Shown: positions 44,753 through 52,955, numbered from the stretch's first letter. The stretch: DNA of 64,000 nt from JAWLDA01 sp041686855 (GCA_041686855.1 JAWLDA010000005.1:186001-250000), one strand, 5' to 3'. Notes: a model not told the origin generated them from the letters alone. Program-made: numbers and translations.

Positions 44753-45946
44753 GTGACTGACGACAATCGCCGATCGACCCGTACCTTACTCGTTGCCATT
44801 GCCTGCTTTTGGGCGTCACTGTACCTCTACGTTCCCATCCTTGCGCCGTATGCCGAAACCCTCGGCGTTCCCATAGCCTGGGTGGGAATCATCATTGCGT
44901 CGTACGGTTTCTCGCAACTCGTCTTGCGCATTCCTGTTGGCTTGTGGTCCGACCGACTGGGACGCCGGCGCCCCTTTATTGTAGCGGCTTTTGTCGCATC
45001 GGCCCTTTCGGGCCTCCTGTTCGTCTTCTCCGGCGGATTGGGGGGGCTGTTGACGGCGCGGGCCCTCTCGGGCGTCTCCGCCACCATGTGGGTTGTGATC
45101 ACCGTCTTGTACTCCAGCGCTTTTCCACCGGAGAAGGCAGGTTACGCGATGAGCATCGTCACCTTTGTGACGACGGTGACGCAGCTTTGTTCCACGCTTG
45201 CCGGAGGGTTGATCGCCGAGATATGGGGATGGAAGAGTCCCTTTTGGGTGGCGGCCGCAGTCGGCGCCGTCGGCTTGGCTCTCACCTTGCGTCTGCGAGA
45301 AGTGAACACCCGCCCCTTGGGTCTCTCCGTGCGCGCCCTGGCGGCGGTGGGGAGGGAGCCGTCACTCCTGTTGGTCTCCGCTCTCGGCGCCTTATACCAG
45401 TTTAATATGTTTGTGACGGCATACGGATTTACCCCCAATTACGCCGTCGCCCTGGGTGCGTCCAAGGCGGACCTCGGCTGGTTGGGACTCGTCTCGACGT
45501 TACCGATGGCGCTCGCTTCATTGGGGAGTGGGAGCCTCTTTGCCAAGCGTATGAACGAGGGGCAAATGGTGACGACGGGGTGCGCGCTTACCTGCGTAGG
45601 CACCGCATTGATTCCTGTTTGTTCCTCACTGTGGGCGCTGTATGCAACCCAGGCTCTCGCAGGTTTTGGACGAGGCTTGGTCTTTGCGGTCTTGATGGGT
45701 CTTGCGATTCGCACTGTTCCGACCGAAAAGCGTGCGACAGCCATGGGCTTCTTTCAATCGCTCTACGCAATCGGCATGTTTGCCGGGCCGGCCGTCGCAG
45801 GAGTTACAGCCGACGCATACGGGTTGAACGGCGCCTTTTACACAGCGGCGGCGGTGATGGCCGTGGCTACGTTGGTCGCGGCCGGATGGCTGACCCGTAC
45901 CTTTAACAAGACGATGCACTCTCCAGAAAACGTCGTCTCCTCATAA
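44753..45946 (+). CDS. MFS transporter
   Basis: A 397-residue carrier with about 12 membrane segments. It has the diagnostic motif RIPVGLWSDRLGRRRPF between helices 2 and 3 and a strong ALSGVSATMWVVITVLY segment. The start is GTG 44753 with GAGGTGG upstream; the frame opens at a GTG at 44738. Substrate unknown; the type is close to drug or sugar efflux-like MFS_1 members. The last codons (PENVVSS) lie in a 29-bp sequence that is repeated directly after the gene at 45962. Confidence 0.88.
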   Translation: MTDDNRRSTRTLLVAIACFWASLYLYVPILAPYAETLGVPIAWVGIIIASYGFSQLVLRIPVGLWSDRLGRRRPFIVAAFVASALSGLLFVFSGGLGGLLTARALSGVSATMWVVITVLYSSAFPPEKAGYAMSIVTFVTTVTQLCSTLAGGLIAEIWGWKSPFWVAAAVGAVGLALTLRLREVNTRPLGLSVRALAAVGREPSLLLVSALGALYQFNMFVTAYGFTPNYAVALGASKADLGWLGLVSTLPMALASLGSGSLFAKRMNEGQMVTTGCALTCVGTALIPVCSSLWALYATQALAGFGRGLVFAVLMGLAIRTVPTEKRATAMGFFQSLYAIGMFAGPAVAGVTADAYGLNGAFYTAAAVMAVATLVAAGWLTRTFNKTMHSPENVVSS

Positions 45947-45990
45947 ACCCGGACGGTGCACCCAGAAAACGTCGTCTCCTCATAAACCCG
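45923..45990. repeat. 29-bp direct duplication covering the MFS stop codon
   Basis: The 29 bases at 45923-45951, which include the last codons and the TAA of the MFS gene, recur without mismatch at 45962-45990 (period 39). The second copy is outside the gene. Confidence 0.95.
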
Positions 45991-46009
45991 CCGGTCGTGT
46001 ATGATGGGT

Positions 46010-46031
46010 AAGGCGGCGCAGTCGCCGCCTT
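46010..46031 (+). terminator. GC-rich hairpin in the ctaA leader
   Basis: AAGGCGGCG and CGCCGCCTT make a perfect 9-bp stem with a CAGT loop. No T-run follows, so this may be a leader structure of the heme synthase gene or a weak terminator for the MFS gene. Confidence 0.4.
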
Positions 46032-46111
46032 ATACGGAGACGAAATGCGGAGACGAAATAGGCAATCGAAATAAGCAACCGAAATACGGAATTAGAAAGC
46101 GGGTGGCGGGC

Positions 46112-47056
46112 ATGGGACGCCCCCTTAAAGTGTTATCGATCGCCACGGTGATCGGGATGTTTCTCGTCCTTTTAATGGGCGCTCTCGTAACCAAATCGGG
46201 CTCCGCCGAAGGGTGCGGCGCGTCGTGGCCGCTATGCGACGGCAAACTGCTACCAGCGGCCAACATTCACTCGATCATCGAGTACAGTCACCGTGCTGTC
46301 TCCGGAACGGTCGGCCTCCTCGTCCTCGCTTTGACGGTGTGGGGGTGGCGGCGCTACCCGGGACGGCGTGACGTACGCGCCTTGCTCGTGACGGCGTTGA
46401 TCTTTATCGTCATTCAGTCGCTGCTCGGTGCGGCCGCTGTCTTGTGGCCGCAGCCCAAGCTGGTGCTGGCGCTACACTTTGGCATATCACTCACAGCGTT
46501 TGCTGCTGTCTTGCTACCAACGATCATCATGTTTCAGCTCGAACGGGGTGAGACTCACCGGCAAAAGCCTGTCAGCTCACGCCTTTGGGCATGGTCTTGG
46601 GGCGCTCTCGCGTACGTCTACGCCGTGGTGTATTCAGGGGCGTACGTACGCCACACCAACTCGCACCTCGCCTGTCTGGATTGGCCGCTCTGCAACGGCG
46701 CCTTGATTCCGGAGTTATCCGGGGGTGTCGGTATTCAGTTCTTTCACCGAGTGGCGGCCGGTGTGGCACTCCTCGTGTTGCTGGGGTTGGTGCGCGTGGC
46801 TTCCCGGGAGAGAGCGGAGCGTCCGGACCTCTACCGCGGTGCCGTCGTGGCGGCAGCGCTTGTGGGGTTGCAAGTGTTGAGCGGGGCTCATGTGATCTTG
46901 ACGCACTTGACGATGACGGCGATGATGCTGCACAGCGCGATTGTGACCAGCTTGTTCGGCGCACTCAGCTACCTCTGTCTCCAGGTCTCCAGGGAACCGG
47001 TCGCTCGGGATCCTAAACGGCACGCGCGGATAGGAGGGGAGCTTCATCGACCGTAA
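46112..47056 (+). CDS. ctaA: Heme A synthase (COX15/CtaA family)
   Basis: A 314-residue membrane enzyme that oxidises heme O to heme A for cytochrome oxidase. It has eight predicted membrane segments in two similar halves, each with a Cys pair in an extracellular loop: EGCGASWPLCDG near residue 37 and HLACLDWPLCNG near residue 190. Heme-binding His residues are seen in EYSHRAVSG, LALHFGIS, FFHRVAAG and MLHSAIV. ATG 46112 is chosen because the preceding frame (from 46001) is a low-complexity leader with GGAGACGAAAT duplications. It overlaps the start of the EamA gene by 11 bases. Implies aerobic respiration with an a-type oxidase. Confidence 0.93.
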   Translation: MGRPLKVLSIATVIGMFLVLLMGALVTKSGSAEGCGASWPLCDGKLLPAANIHSIIEYSHRAVSGTVGLLVLALTVWGWRRYPGRRDVRALLVTALIFIVIQSLLGAAAVLWPQPKLVLALHFGISLTAFAAVLLPTIIMFQLERGETHRQKPVSSRLWAWSWGALAYVYAVVYSGAYVRHTNSHLACLDWPLCNGALIPELSGGVGIQFFHRVAAGVALLVLLGLVRVASRERAERPDLYRGAVVAAALVGLQVLSGAHVILTHLTMTAMMLHSAIVTSLFGALSYLCLQVSREPVARDPKRHARIGGELHRP

Positions 47057-47951
47057 AGCGCTCCTTGCCGCGCTGACCACTGTCCTGTTCTGGTCGTCCG
47101 CATTTGCCGGTATTCGGGTGGCGATCGAGGCGTACGGTCCTGGCCACCTGGCGCTCATCCGCTTCCTCTCCGCTTCGGCGCTCTTTGGAGTGTACGCTCT
47201 CGTGACGCGGATGCCGATGCCGGCTCGGCGGGACTGGCACCGCTTCGCCTTGCTGGGCTTCTGCGCGGTGACGATTTATCACACGGCGCTGAATTTCGGC
47301 GAGCAAACGGTTCCGGCAGGGACGGCGAGCCTCATCATCGCGACGGTCCCGGTCTTCACGGCGATCTTCTCCCGGATCTTTTTAGAAGAACGACTGACGG
47401 GCGTGGCGTGGGCCGGCCTCTTTTGGAGCCTCTTTGGCATCGCGGTGATGACTTTTGGCGGAGAGCGAGAGGTCGGTTTCACGCTCGGAGTGTTTTATGT
47501 CGCTGTGGCCGCTGTGTCGGGCGCGATTTATACGGTCTTCGTCAAACCGCTTCTGGCTCGTTACCCCCCGGTAAACAGCATGGCCTACGTGACATGGGCC
47601 GGGACTCTGCCACTGTTTCTCTTCGCTCCGGGCTTCCTTCAGACCCTGAGCGCAGCTCCGATCGAATCGACCCTAATCGGCGTGTACATCGGCGTCTTTC
47701 CTGCTGGGATCGCTTACGCCTCGTGGAGCATCGCCCTCTCACGCCTCCCGGTGAGCCGAGTCGCACCGTTTATGTATTTGGTCTCCCCCCTGGCCATTCT
47801 GTGGGGGTGGCTGTGGGCGGGTGAGGCGCCTACAGCCATGACATTGGTAGGCGGCTTTATTGCCCTCTCCGGGGTGCTCGTCGTGCAGCTCTGGGGGCGC
47901 CGTCCGCTGAGCGCCCCCTCCACGAGCCGCAGCGCCAATGTGAGGGCCTAG
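47046..47951 (+). CDS. EamA (drug/metabolite) transporter with probable ATC start
   Basis: A 301-residue carrier with two EamA repeats of five helices each; the first helix is KALLAALTTVLFWSSAFAGI. The longest frame with a standard start (GTG 47118) would cut that first helix off. Upstream, the frame is open only from 47034. AGGAGGGG (47032-47039) sits 6 bases before ATC 47046, giving MDRKALLAAL and a complete first helix. I therefore propose an ATC start, which is rare but allowed in bacteria; no ATG, GTG or TTG lies between. It overlaps ctaA by 11 bp and is probably coupled to it. Substrate unknown. Confidence 0.82.
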   Translation: MDRKALLAALTTVLFWSSAFAGIRVAIEAYGPGHLALIRFLSASALFGVYALVTRMPMPARRDWHRFALLGFCAVTIYHTALNFGEQTVPAGTASLIIATVPVFTAIFSRIFLEERLTGVAWAGLFWSLFGIAVMTFGGEREVGFTLGVFYVAVAAVSGAIYTVFVKPLLARYPPVNSMAYVTWAGTLPLFLFAPGFLQTLSAAPIESTLIGVYIGVFPAGIAYASWSIALSRLPVSRVAPFMYLVSPLAILWGWLWAGEAPTAMTLVGGFIALSGVLVVQLWGRRPLSAPSTSRSANVRA

Positions 47952-47963
47952 GGACTCAAGCAA

Positions 47964-48036
47964 TTCAGTGACTCGAGCGGTCTAGCGAATCTAGCGAATC
48001 AAGCGATCCAGTGACTCAAGTGGTCTAGCGAATCAT
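47964..48036. repeat. Degenerate short tandem repeat (TCTAGCGAAT-like)
   Basis: CAGTGACTC(A/G)AG, GGTCTAGCGAAT and related words recur five or six times right after the EamA gene and up to the end of the minus-strand gene. Confidence 0.75.
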
Positions 48037-49098
48037 CCCCCGAGCGGCGACGGGCCAAACCTTCTCCACGTTGGCACCTCGAACACCGATCAACTCGTCG
48101 TGAAGATTGGTGACGACACAGGTGTGGTTGGGGATGATACGAATCACTTCGCCCACCTCCGGCTTGCGCTCCCCTTCCGGGAAGCGGACGTACCCGTGCT
48201 CCTCGTTGAGGCGGTAGATGACGGCGTCGGGGTACTCGACGATGCGCCCGTGGCCCTTGAGGCCCAGCGTGTCCGCAGAGAGGCTCTTGGAGCCGGCGTC
48301 GATGATCGCTCGATCAGCCGTCGGCCGACTCACCACAGTGGCGCGAATGTGCATGGCACAGTCATCCCACGTAGCGGCTCCTTTAGCGACACACGAGCGG
48401 TCGTAAAAGATGTAGGTACCGGCCCGGTGCTCCGTCGCTCCTGGGATCTGAGGGAGCAGCGAGACGGCCGGCGTGCCCCCGGTGCTGACGATCTGGGCAT
48501 TCAATCCGACACGATCTAATGCACGGTACGTCTCTTGTAGAAAACTGGCGGTCGCGTCGGTGATCGGGTAGGTCATCAGCCCCGCGAAACGCAAGTTGGG
48601 TAGGCCATCGACAAATTTGCCCAACTCAGCGGTCTCCTCCGGGGTTTGCGTCCCGTTGCGACCACTCCCGGTGTCACACTCCACGAGGACCGGCAACTCT
48701 TCTGCAGTGTCGCGCATGCTTTCCGACAGCCCTCTAGCTACATGAGCGTTGTCACAGAGGGTTAGTAGCCGCCCGCGTGTCGCCGCCTCCCGGAGGCGGT
48801 CCAGCTTTGCGGCGCCCAAGATATTATAGGTAAGAAAGATGTCCCCCAAGCCCGCTGCCTGCATGACGGCCACTTCGCCGAGCTTTTGGCAGGCAATCCC
48901 TTGTGCGCCCGCCGCCACCTGCATGTGAGCGATCTCCGGAATCTTGTGCGTTTTGATATGAGGGCGGAGCGCGACGCCTGCGTTGTCACAAAGCCGCTGC
49001 ATGCGAGCAATGTTGGCTTCCATGACGTCGAGATCGATGGTGACGACCGGGGTGTCGTTTAAGTCAACGCTATCGCTTATGTGGGTTTTGGCATTCAC
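48025..49098 (-). CDS. D-threonine aldolase/D-serine dehydratase-type PLP enzyme (second paralogue)
   Basis: A 357-residue fold-type III PLP enzyme, paralogous to the gene at 18004 but clearly diverged. The PLP lysine is in RPHIKTHKIPE near residue 50. An ECDTGSGRNG loop is near 140 and a VSTGGTP phosphate contact near 206. NHTCVVTNLHDEL near the end supplies the metal His and Cys. GTG start at 49098, with AAAGGATG upstream at a spacing of about 13, so a nearby start is possible. No obvious partner gene; it lies between the EamA gene and nuclease copy B. Confidence 0.86.
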   Translation of the reverse strand: MNAKTHISDSVDLNDTPVVTIDLDVMEANIARMQRLCDNAGVALRPHIKTHKIPEIAHMQVAAGAQGIACQKLGEVAVMQAAGLGDIFLTYNILGAAKLDRLREAATRGRLLTLCDNAHVARGLSESMRDTAEELPVLVECDTGSGRNGTQTPEETAELGKFVDGLPNLRFAGLMTYPITDATASFLQETYRALDRVGLNAQIVSTGGTPAVSLLPQIPGATEHRAGTYIFYDRSCVAKGAATWDDCAMHIRATVVSRPTADRAIIDAGSKSLSADTLGLKGHGRIVEYPDAVIYRLNEEHGYVRFPEGERKPEVGEVIRIIPNHTCVVTNLHDELIGVRGANVEKVWPVAARGMIR

Positions 49099-49414
49099 TT
49101 AAGAATGGCACATCCTTTCGCGTGGAGCACCTTTACCGTATTGCTAAGTGGGGTAGAGCTTCCGGCATGGGGCGTCAGATCCTGCGTGCTCCTAGAGATA
49201 ACGGAGTCTTGGATATGGGGTGGCACGCCTAATCCTATGCCGATGGCGCCTGTGGTCTATGATCGACACTTTAAGAGTCGAGAGTATTAGTCTAGGACTC
49301 GAGAGTCTAAGGTCAATAGTCCACGGTCAATAGTCTACGGTCTATGGCGGTTGCACTTTGGCGGCACCCATCCCGGATTGCCCCCCTCGGAAGGCCCTTC
49401 CTGGCTTTCACCCG
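49099..49414. other. Intergenic stretch with short repeats, no gene seen
   Basis: About 316 bp between the PLP gene start and nuclease copy B. It carries degenerate tandem words at 49273-49346 (GAGAGT, GGTCAATAGTCYACGG twice) and no recognisable gene. Confidence 0.6.
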
Positions 49415-50443
49415 CTACGGAGCGCTTTGGGCCGCTTTTATGTAGCGCTGGCTACAGTGCTTCAGGTACTGGATCGTCTGCTTAAATCCCCGCAATACCC
49501 TCATTGGCAGCTTGTCTCCAATTTTCCTACGCAAATTAGTGAGCGAAAGGTCCTCGGCGTGGACGACGACAAGAGCGATCTTTTTGTCTTTACAGATCTG
49601 CCGCTTGAGGGCGTCGCGTTTTCGTTGTGCGATCACTTCCTGTTTTGAGAAGCGTCCCGTCGCGACGTAATGCTGCCTTCCGTTGAACTCGAACGCCACG
49701 CGATCCACTGGGTAGAAACGGTCGAGCTCCATCCGCTCTCCAGTGGATGGATTCTCAAGGAAATTCGGTCTAGCGCCGTCCTCGCACTCCTGTGTGTCGA
49801 CAATTAGTGACAGGCACGCCCGCAAAAGCCCTTCCCCACTGTACTTCGACTCCCCCAGGCCCCTTGCGACCTCCGCTTTATACGCTTGGTCGGCGTGTTG
49901 AAGTCGAAACCAGAGGGACGCGCGCCGGTTCTCTTGCCTGATCGCGATCCAGTGTGCCGCGGCGAGGGCGCGAATGGCACGCTTCACGGTCTTTATGTGT
50001 AAACCGGTCTTCTTACTGAATTCAGCCCACTTGAAGAAGCCCGTCAAGCCATTGAATTCAGACGTCGCCTGCAGCAGCCCGTAACACAGAAGCGTCTGCG
50101 GGCGCACTGTATGGGACGCTCGGATCAAGTCCACCGGAATCTTTACGACAGATGGGTTGTCCAGGGCGGGAAAGCCAATTCGCCAGCGCCGCTTCCCGGA
50201 AGAACGCTGACGATAGGAGACGAGCCAACCCGAGGCTACTGCACTTTTTAAGGCCACATACACGGTGGAACGGGCCAGGCCGGTGCGCTTTGCGAGACGA
50301 TCCGGCATGTGAGACCGTTGTCGTTTGTGCGTTGCGTCAAAGCGCAACCTGATCCAGAGCAACTTCGCAGCGGGCGTCAACGACCGAGAGAGCAATAGGG
50401 CGAGTGGAACGTCAACCGTCCGCACCTGCAACCGCAACTGCAC
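49415..50443 (-). CDS. Double winged-helix protein with C-terminal PD-(D/E)XK-like nuclease domain (copy B)
   Basis: A 342-residue paralogue of the protein at 12227, about four of five residues identical by eye. The same layout is present: winged-helix one (LTPAAKLLWIRL and LARSTVYVALKSAVASGWLV), winged-helix two (LCYGLLQATSEFNGL and GLHIKTVKRAIRALAAAHWI) and the nuclease-like part (ERMELDRFYPVDRVAFEFNG, RQHY, VIAQRKRDALKRQIC). In the stretch encoding MELDRFYPVDRVAFEFNG, third-base differences from copy A leave the protein unchanged, so selection has kept the nuclease. GTG 50443 lies 8-9 bases after GAGGAGG. Function and targets unknown. Confidence 0.8.
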   Translation of the reverse strand: MQLRLQVRTVDVPLALLLSRSLTPAAKLLWIRLRFDATHKRQRSHMPDRLAKRTGLARSTVYVALKSAVASGWLVSYRQRSSGKRRWRIGFPALDNPSVVKIPVDLIRASHTVRPQTLLCYGLLQATSEFNGLTGFFKWAEFSKKTGLHIKTVKRAIRALAAAHWIAIRQENRRASLWFRLQHADQAYKAEVARGLGESKYSGEGLLRACLSLIVDTQECEDGARPNFLENPSTGERMELDRFYPVDRVAFEFNGRQHYVATGRFSKQEVIAQRKRDALKRQICKDKKIALVVVHAEDLSLTNLRRKIGDKLPMRVLRGFKQTIQYLKHCSQRYIKAAQSAP

Positions 50444-50645
50444 CCGTGCCACCTCCTCGTCGATCTACTCGTTGGCCTTCGGGATGAATCGCTTGGTGAT
50501 GGTGCGCTCGAACCGCTGTAGATAACCTCCGCCACTTCTTGCACAAACATTTGTTCGCCAGGCCAATAGAACCCTTCCCGTGACGCGATCCGAGGGTGAT
50601 GTAACACAGAAAACTTAATAGCAAAGCGGCTTCGACGTCCCAGTG

Positions 50646-50794
50646 GTCCGAAAAATGCCCGGTACATCCTCGGCGTGGTCCGGTGGAGGCTTCTGTCCAC
50701 AGTGCTGAGCAGAAAAGTCCTGCTCAACGAGGGTGACCTCGCGAACCGAAGCAATGGATGGCGGAGTTGGGCCCCTAGCGGGAACTTCTCGGAC
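50646..50794. repeat. 149-bp TIR-flanked unit B1
   Basis: Begins GTCCGAAAAATGCCCG and ends GCGGGAACTTCTCGGAC. It is the unit next to the nuclease leader. The interior contains GTGGA-TCCAC and TGAGCAG-CTGCTCA hairpins. Confidence 0.85.
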
Positions 50795-50868
50795 AGCGAA
50801 GGTACGGTCGTCGGGCCAACTGCCGTCGGTCTCAGATTTGCCGCTGCAACGGGCGCCGACCCACAGGC

Positions 50869-51017
50869 GTCCGAAAAATGCCCGGTACTTACTCAGCGTG
50901 GTCCGATGGAGGCTTCTGTCCACAGTGCTGAGCAGAAAAGTCCTGCTCAACGAGGGTGACCTCGCGAACCGAAGCAATGGATGGCGGAGTTGGGCCCCTA
51001 GCGGGCACTTTTCGGAC
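50869..51017. repeat. 149-bp TIR-flanked unit B2
   Basis: Begins GTCCGAAAAATGCCCG and ends CGGGCACTTTTCGGAC, inverted repeats with one mismatch in 16. It begins 223 bp after B1 and is almost identical to it. Confidence 0.88.
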
Positions 51018-51153
51018 AGCGAAGGTACGGTCGTCGGGCCAACTGCCGTCGGTCTCAGATTTGCCGCTGCAACGGGCGCCGACCCACGGGCGTCCGACAC
51101 ACCGGCGTTTGACTCAGCGGGTGTCCGACCCCTACGGGCGCCGACCCACGGGC

Positions 51154-51302
51154 GTCCGAAAAATGCCCGGTACATCCTCAGCGTGGTCCGATGGAGGCTT
51201 CTGTCCACAGTGTTGAGCAGAAAAGGCCTGCTCAACGAGGGTGACCTCGCGAACCGAAACAATGGATGGCGGAGTTGGGCCCTTAGCGGGCACTTTTCGG
51301 AC
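51154..51302. repeat. 149-bp TIR-flanked unit B3
   Basis: Same ends as B2, beginning 285 bp after it because of an extra iteron stretch. It carries a perfect hairpin, GTTGAGCAG-AAAAGGC-CTGCTCAAC (51212-51236), where B1 and B2 have one arm changed. Confidence 0.88.
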
Positions 51303-51439
51303 AGCGAAGGTACGGTCGTCGGGCCAACTGCCGTCGGTCTCAGATTTGCCGCTGCAACGGGCGCCGACCCAGCGAGTGTCCGAGCCGCGGGTGTCCGAAC
51401 CCTACGGGCGCCGACCCAGCGGGCGTCCGAGCCTCGGGC

Positions 51440-51587
51440 GTCCGAGAAAGAACCGCATAAGTGCGCCAGAGGCGCAACGTATTTATTCAAACGAAATCTG
51501 CGTGCTAAACCCCCGATTCTGTTGGGGAAAAGTGGAACGTTAAACAAAGTGTGCTCGCCTTAAGCAAGCTGCAATCGCTGATCGGAC
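51440..51587. repeat. Diverged TIR-flanked unit, element B (distal end)
   Basis: Ends are GTCCGAGAAAGAACCGC and CGCTGATCGGAC. It is 148 bp and homologous to the distal unit of copy A (11285-11435), including the outside flank GGCTTCGTCCGAT read on the minus strand. Confidence 0.65.
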
Positions 51588-51770
51588 GAAGCCGGGGCAC
51601 GCGCTGTGAAACGGAATGACACGGCACAAAGCGGAGGCTACGTGGTGTGGATCGAAACTCGTGCCAACAAACGTGGATATGTCTCAACCTCCGCATGGGT
51701 GTGGAGCTTGGGCGGACTTGGGACTGTACGTGGGTACGATGCCGCACTCCATTTGGTGGTCTTGGAAGGC

Positions 51771-51842
51771 TTGGAGGATTTAAGGGAAATGGAGGATTTA
51801 AGGGGATTGGAGGACTTAAGGGAATTGGAGGTCTTGAGGTAC
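51771..51842. repeat. 18-bp tandem repeat, four units
   Basis: TTGGAGGATTTAAGGGAA and three variants follow one another with period 18. The multiple-of-three period keeps frames open and gives false Leu-Glu-Asp-rich ORFs. Confidence 0.93.
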
Positions 51843-52010
51843 GAATGAATTAATCGTGGGACGGCCGCAATGAAGGCCGAAGCCTCACCTGTGCGAGCGA
51901 GGATCTCCGGCCTCCGTTCCACCACGCTTTCGCAGTTACGCTATTCGGTTAGAGCGCAATGAGCGCTACTGTAGCAACAGCCCATCGACGCAACACCGCA
52001 ACACCGCAAC

Positions 52011-52058
52011 ATCGCCCCAACCCCACATCGCCCCAACCCCACATCGCCCCAACCCCAC
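52011..52058. repeat. 16-bp tandem repeat, three exact units
   Basis: ATCGCCCCAACCCCAC occurs three times without mismatch, preceded by three CGCAACAC-type words (from about 51989). It lies just after the stop of the minus-strand secreted protein gene. Confidence 0.95.
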
Positions 52059-52077
52059 ACCGCTACAACCCACAACG

Positions 52078-52851
52078 TTACGGCGCCACGACGTACCAGA
52101 CTTCGCCGACGCCTTGGCCGGTCGTGTCGCCCGGCTTCTCGTCGTTGATCCACCCGTACAGCGGCATGCCGTTATAGGCGATCTGGCGTGACCCGTCCTC
52201 GCGGGTGATTACGCTGATCGCATCGGGGTCGACGCCCTCACCAGCCACCGGCTCACCATAGGCAATCAGCGTTGGTGGCCAGTTGCCCGCGCATCGGCCG
52301 GAGCAGTTGCTGACGCCTTCTTCGTCCCGGGTGTACAAATAAAGGGTCATTCCGGTACCGTCAATGAGGTATTTGCCGAGATTCGCATTCTCTGCCACGC
52401 GCAGGGTGGGGCTCGGGTTAACGACGTACCACACATCACCCACACCTTGGCCGGTGGTATCTCCGGGTTTGGCGTCCCGTACCCAGTAGTAGAGGGGAAT
52501 GCCGTTGTAGGTGACGTGCAGCGTGCCGTCGTCGGCGCGCTTCACCACGTCGAGCTCACCTGCGAGGCCGTCGGGCAGCATGAGCTGGTCCTCAGACTCA
52601 ACGGTAAGCGCGGGCCAGTTGGCCAGACAGCGACCGCTACAGTTGCTGACGCCCGGTTGATCCGGGGTGTACAAATAGAGCGTGAGGTCGTCGGGACCGA
52701 TCAAGTAGTGGCCCAACTCGGGTGAGTAAGCCACCTTGACTGTGGGCTCCGTCGCGCTGGCAAGGGCCGGCAGGGCCAACAGAACGAGGGTTGCTACTGC
52801 TAAGAGGAGAACTCTGGCACGGGTGGTTCGCAATCCAATCCGGTATCTCAT
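52078..52851 (-). CDS. Secreted protein with two Lipoprotein_15-type repeats
   Basis: A 257-residue exported protein of unknown function. A signal peptide covers residues about 10-35 (VLLLAVATLVLLALPALASA). It contains two copies of the COG4315-type repeat: LTLYLYTPDQPGVSNCSGRC with NWPALT, then MTLYLYTRDEEGVSNCSGRC with NWPPTL. Each repeat ends in a KPGDTTGQGVGDVWYVV or KPGDTTGQGVGEVWYVV segment. The paired NCSGRC cysteines could form disulfides or bind metal. No lipobox Cys is seen, so it may be free. ATG 52851 has GGAGGCGAT upstream. Divergent from the AraC-type regulator at 52956, with only 104 bp between. Confidence 0.86.
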   Translation of the reverse strand: MRYRIGLRTTRARVLLLAVATLVLLALPALASATEPTVKVAYSPELGHYLIGPDDLTLYLYTPDQPGVSNCSGRCLANWPALTVESEDQLMLPDGLAGELDVVKRADDGTLHVTYNGIPLYYWVRDAKPGDTTGQGVGDVWYVVNPSPTLRVAENANLGKYLIDGTGMTLYLYTRDEEGVSNCSGRCAGNWPPTLIAYGEPVAGEGVDPDAISVITREDGSRQIAYNGMPLYGWINDEKPGDTTGQGVGEVWYVVAP

Positions 52852-52955
52852 CGATTTATCGCCTCCGAAAATGTGGTCCTTCATCCGGAGATACGGAGGA
52901 AAGGCAGGAGGTGGATCACCCAAAGTCTGACGATTTGTAAAAGCGTGGAGGGTGC

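Larger units (their letters stand above)
49415..51587 (-). mobile_element. Nuclease element copy B: TIR-unit leader plus wHTH-nuclease gene
   Basis: The inverted and diverged counterpart of copy A. Read on the minus strand it holds a diverged TIR unit (51587-51440), a 15-bp iteron tract, then three canonical 149-bp units (51302-51154, 51017-50869 and 50794-50646) separated by a conserved linker of about 74 bp (extended by 62 bp once). The leader includes a TTATCTACA box (complement of 50517-50525) and is followed by the nuclease gene. Unit spacing is 223 and then 285 bp. The number of canonical units differs from copy A (three versus two), so unit amplification or loss has happened. No transposase is seen. 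Confidence 0.6.
51588..52077. other. Intergenic stretch of about 490 bp rich in short repeats, no gene supported
   Basis: It holds two tandem arrays (51771-51842 and 52011-52058) and no ORF with both a ribosome site and a recognisable domain. A short ORF at 51606-51848 is explained by the 18-bp repeat. Confidence 0.6.

Noticed and set aside
50733..51563. A 276-codon ORF (and similar ones on both strands) across the 149-bp units of copy B
   Set aside because: The amino-acid sequence is just the repeat units translated (with phrases repeated three times), there is no ribosome site, and homologous units in copy A do not keep the frame.
51606..51848. An 80-codon ORF before the AraC region
   Set aside because: The C-terminal half is the 18-bp repeat, and the rest shows no homology that I recognise.
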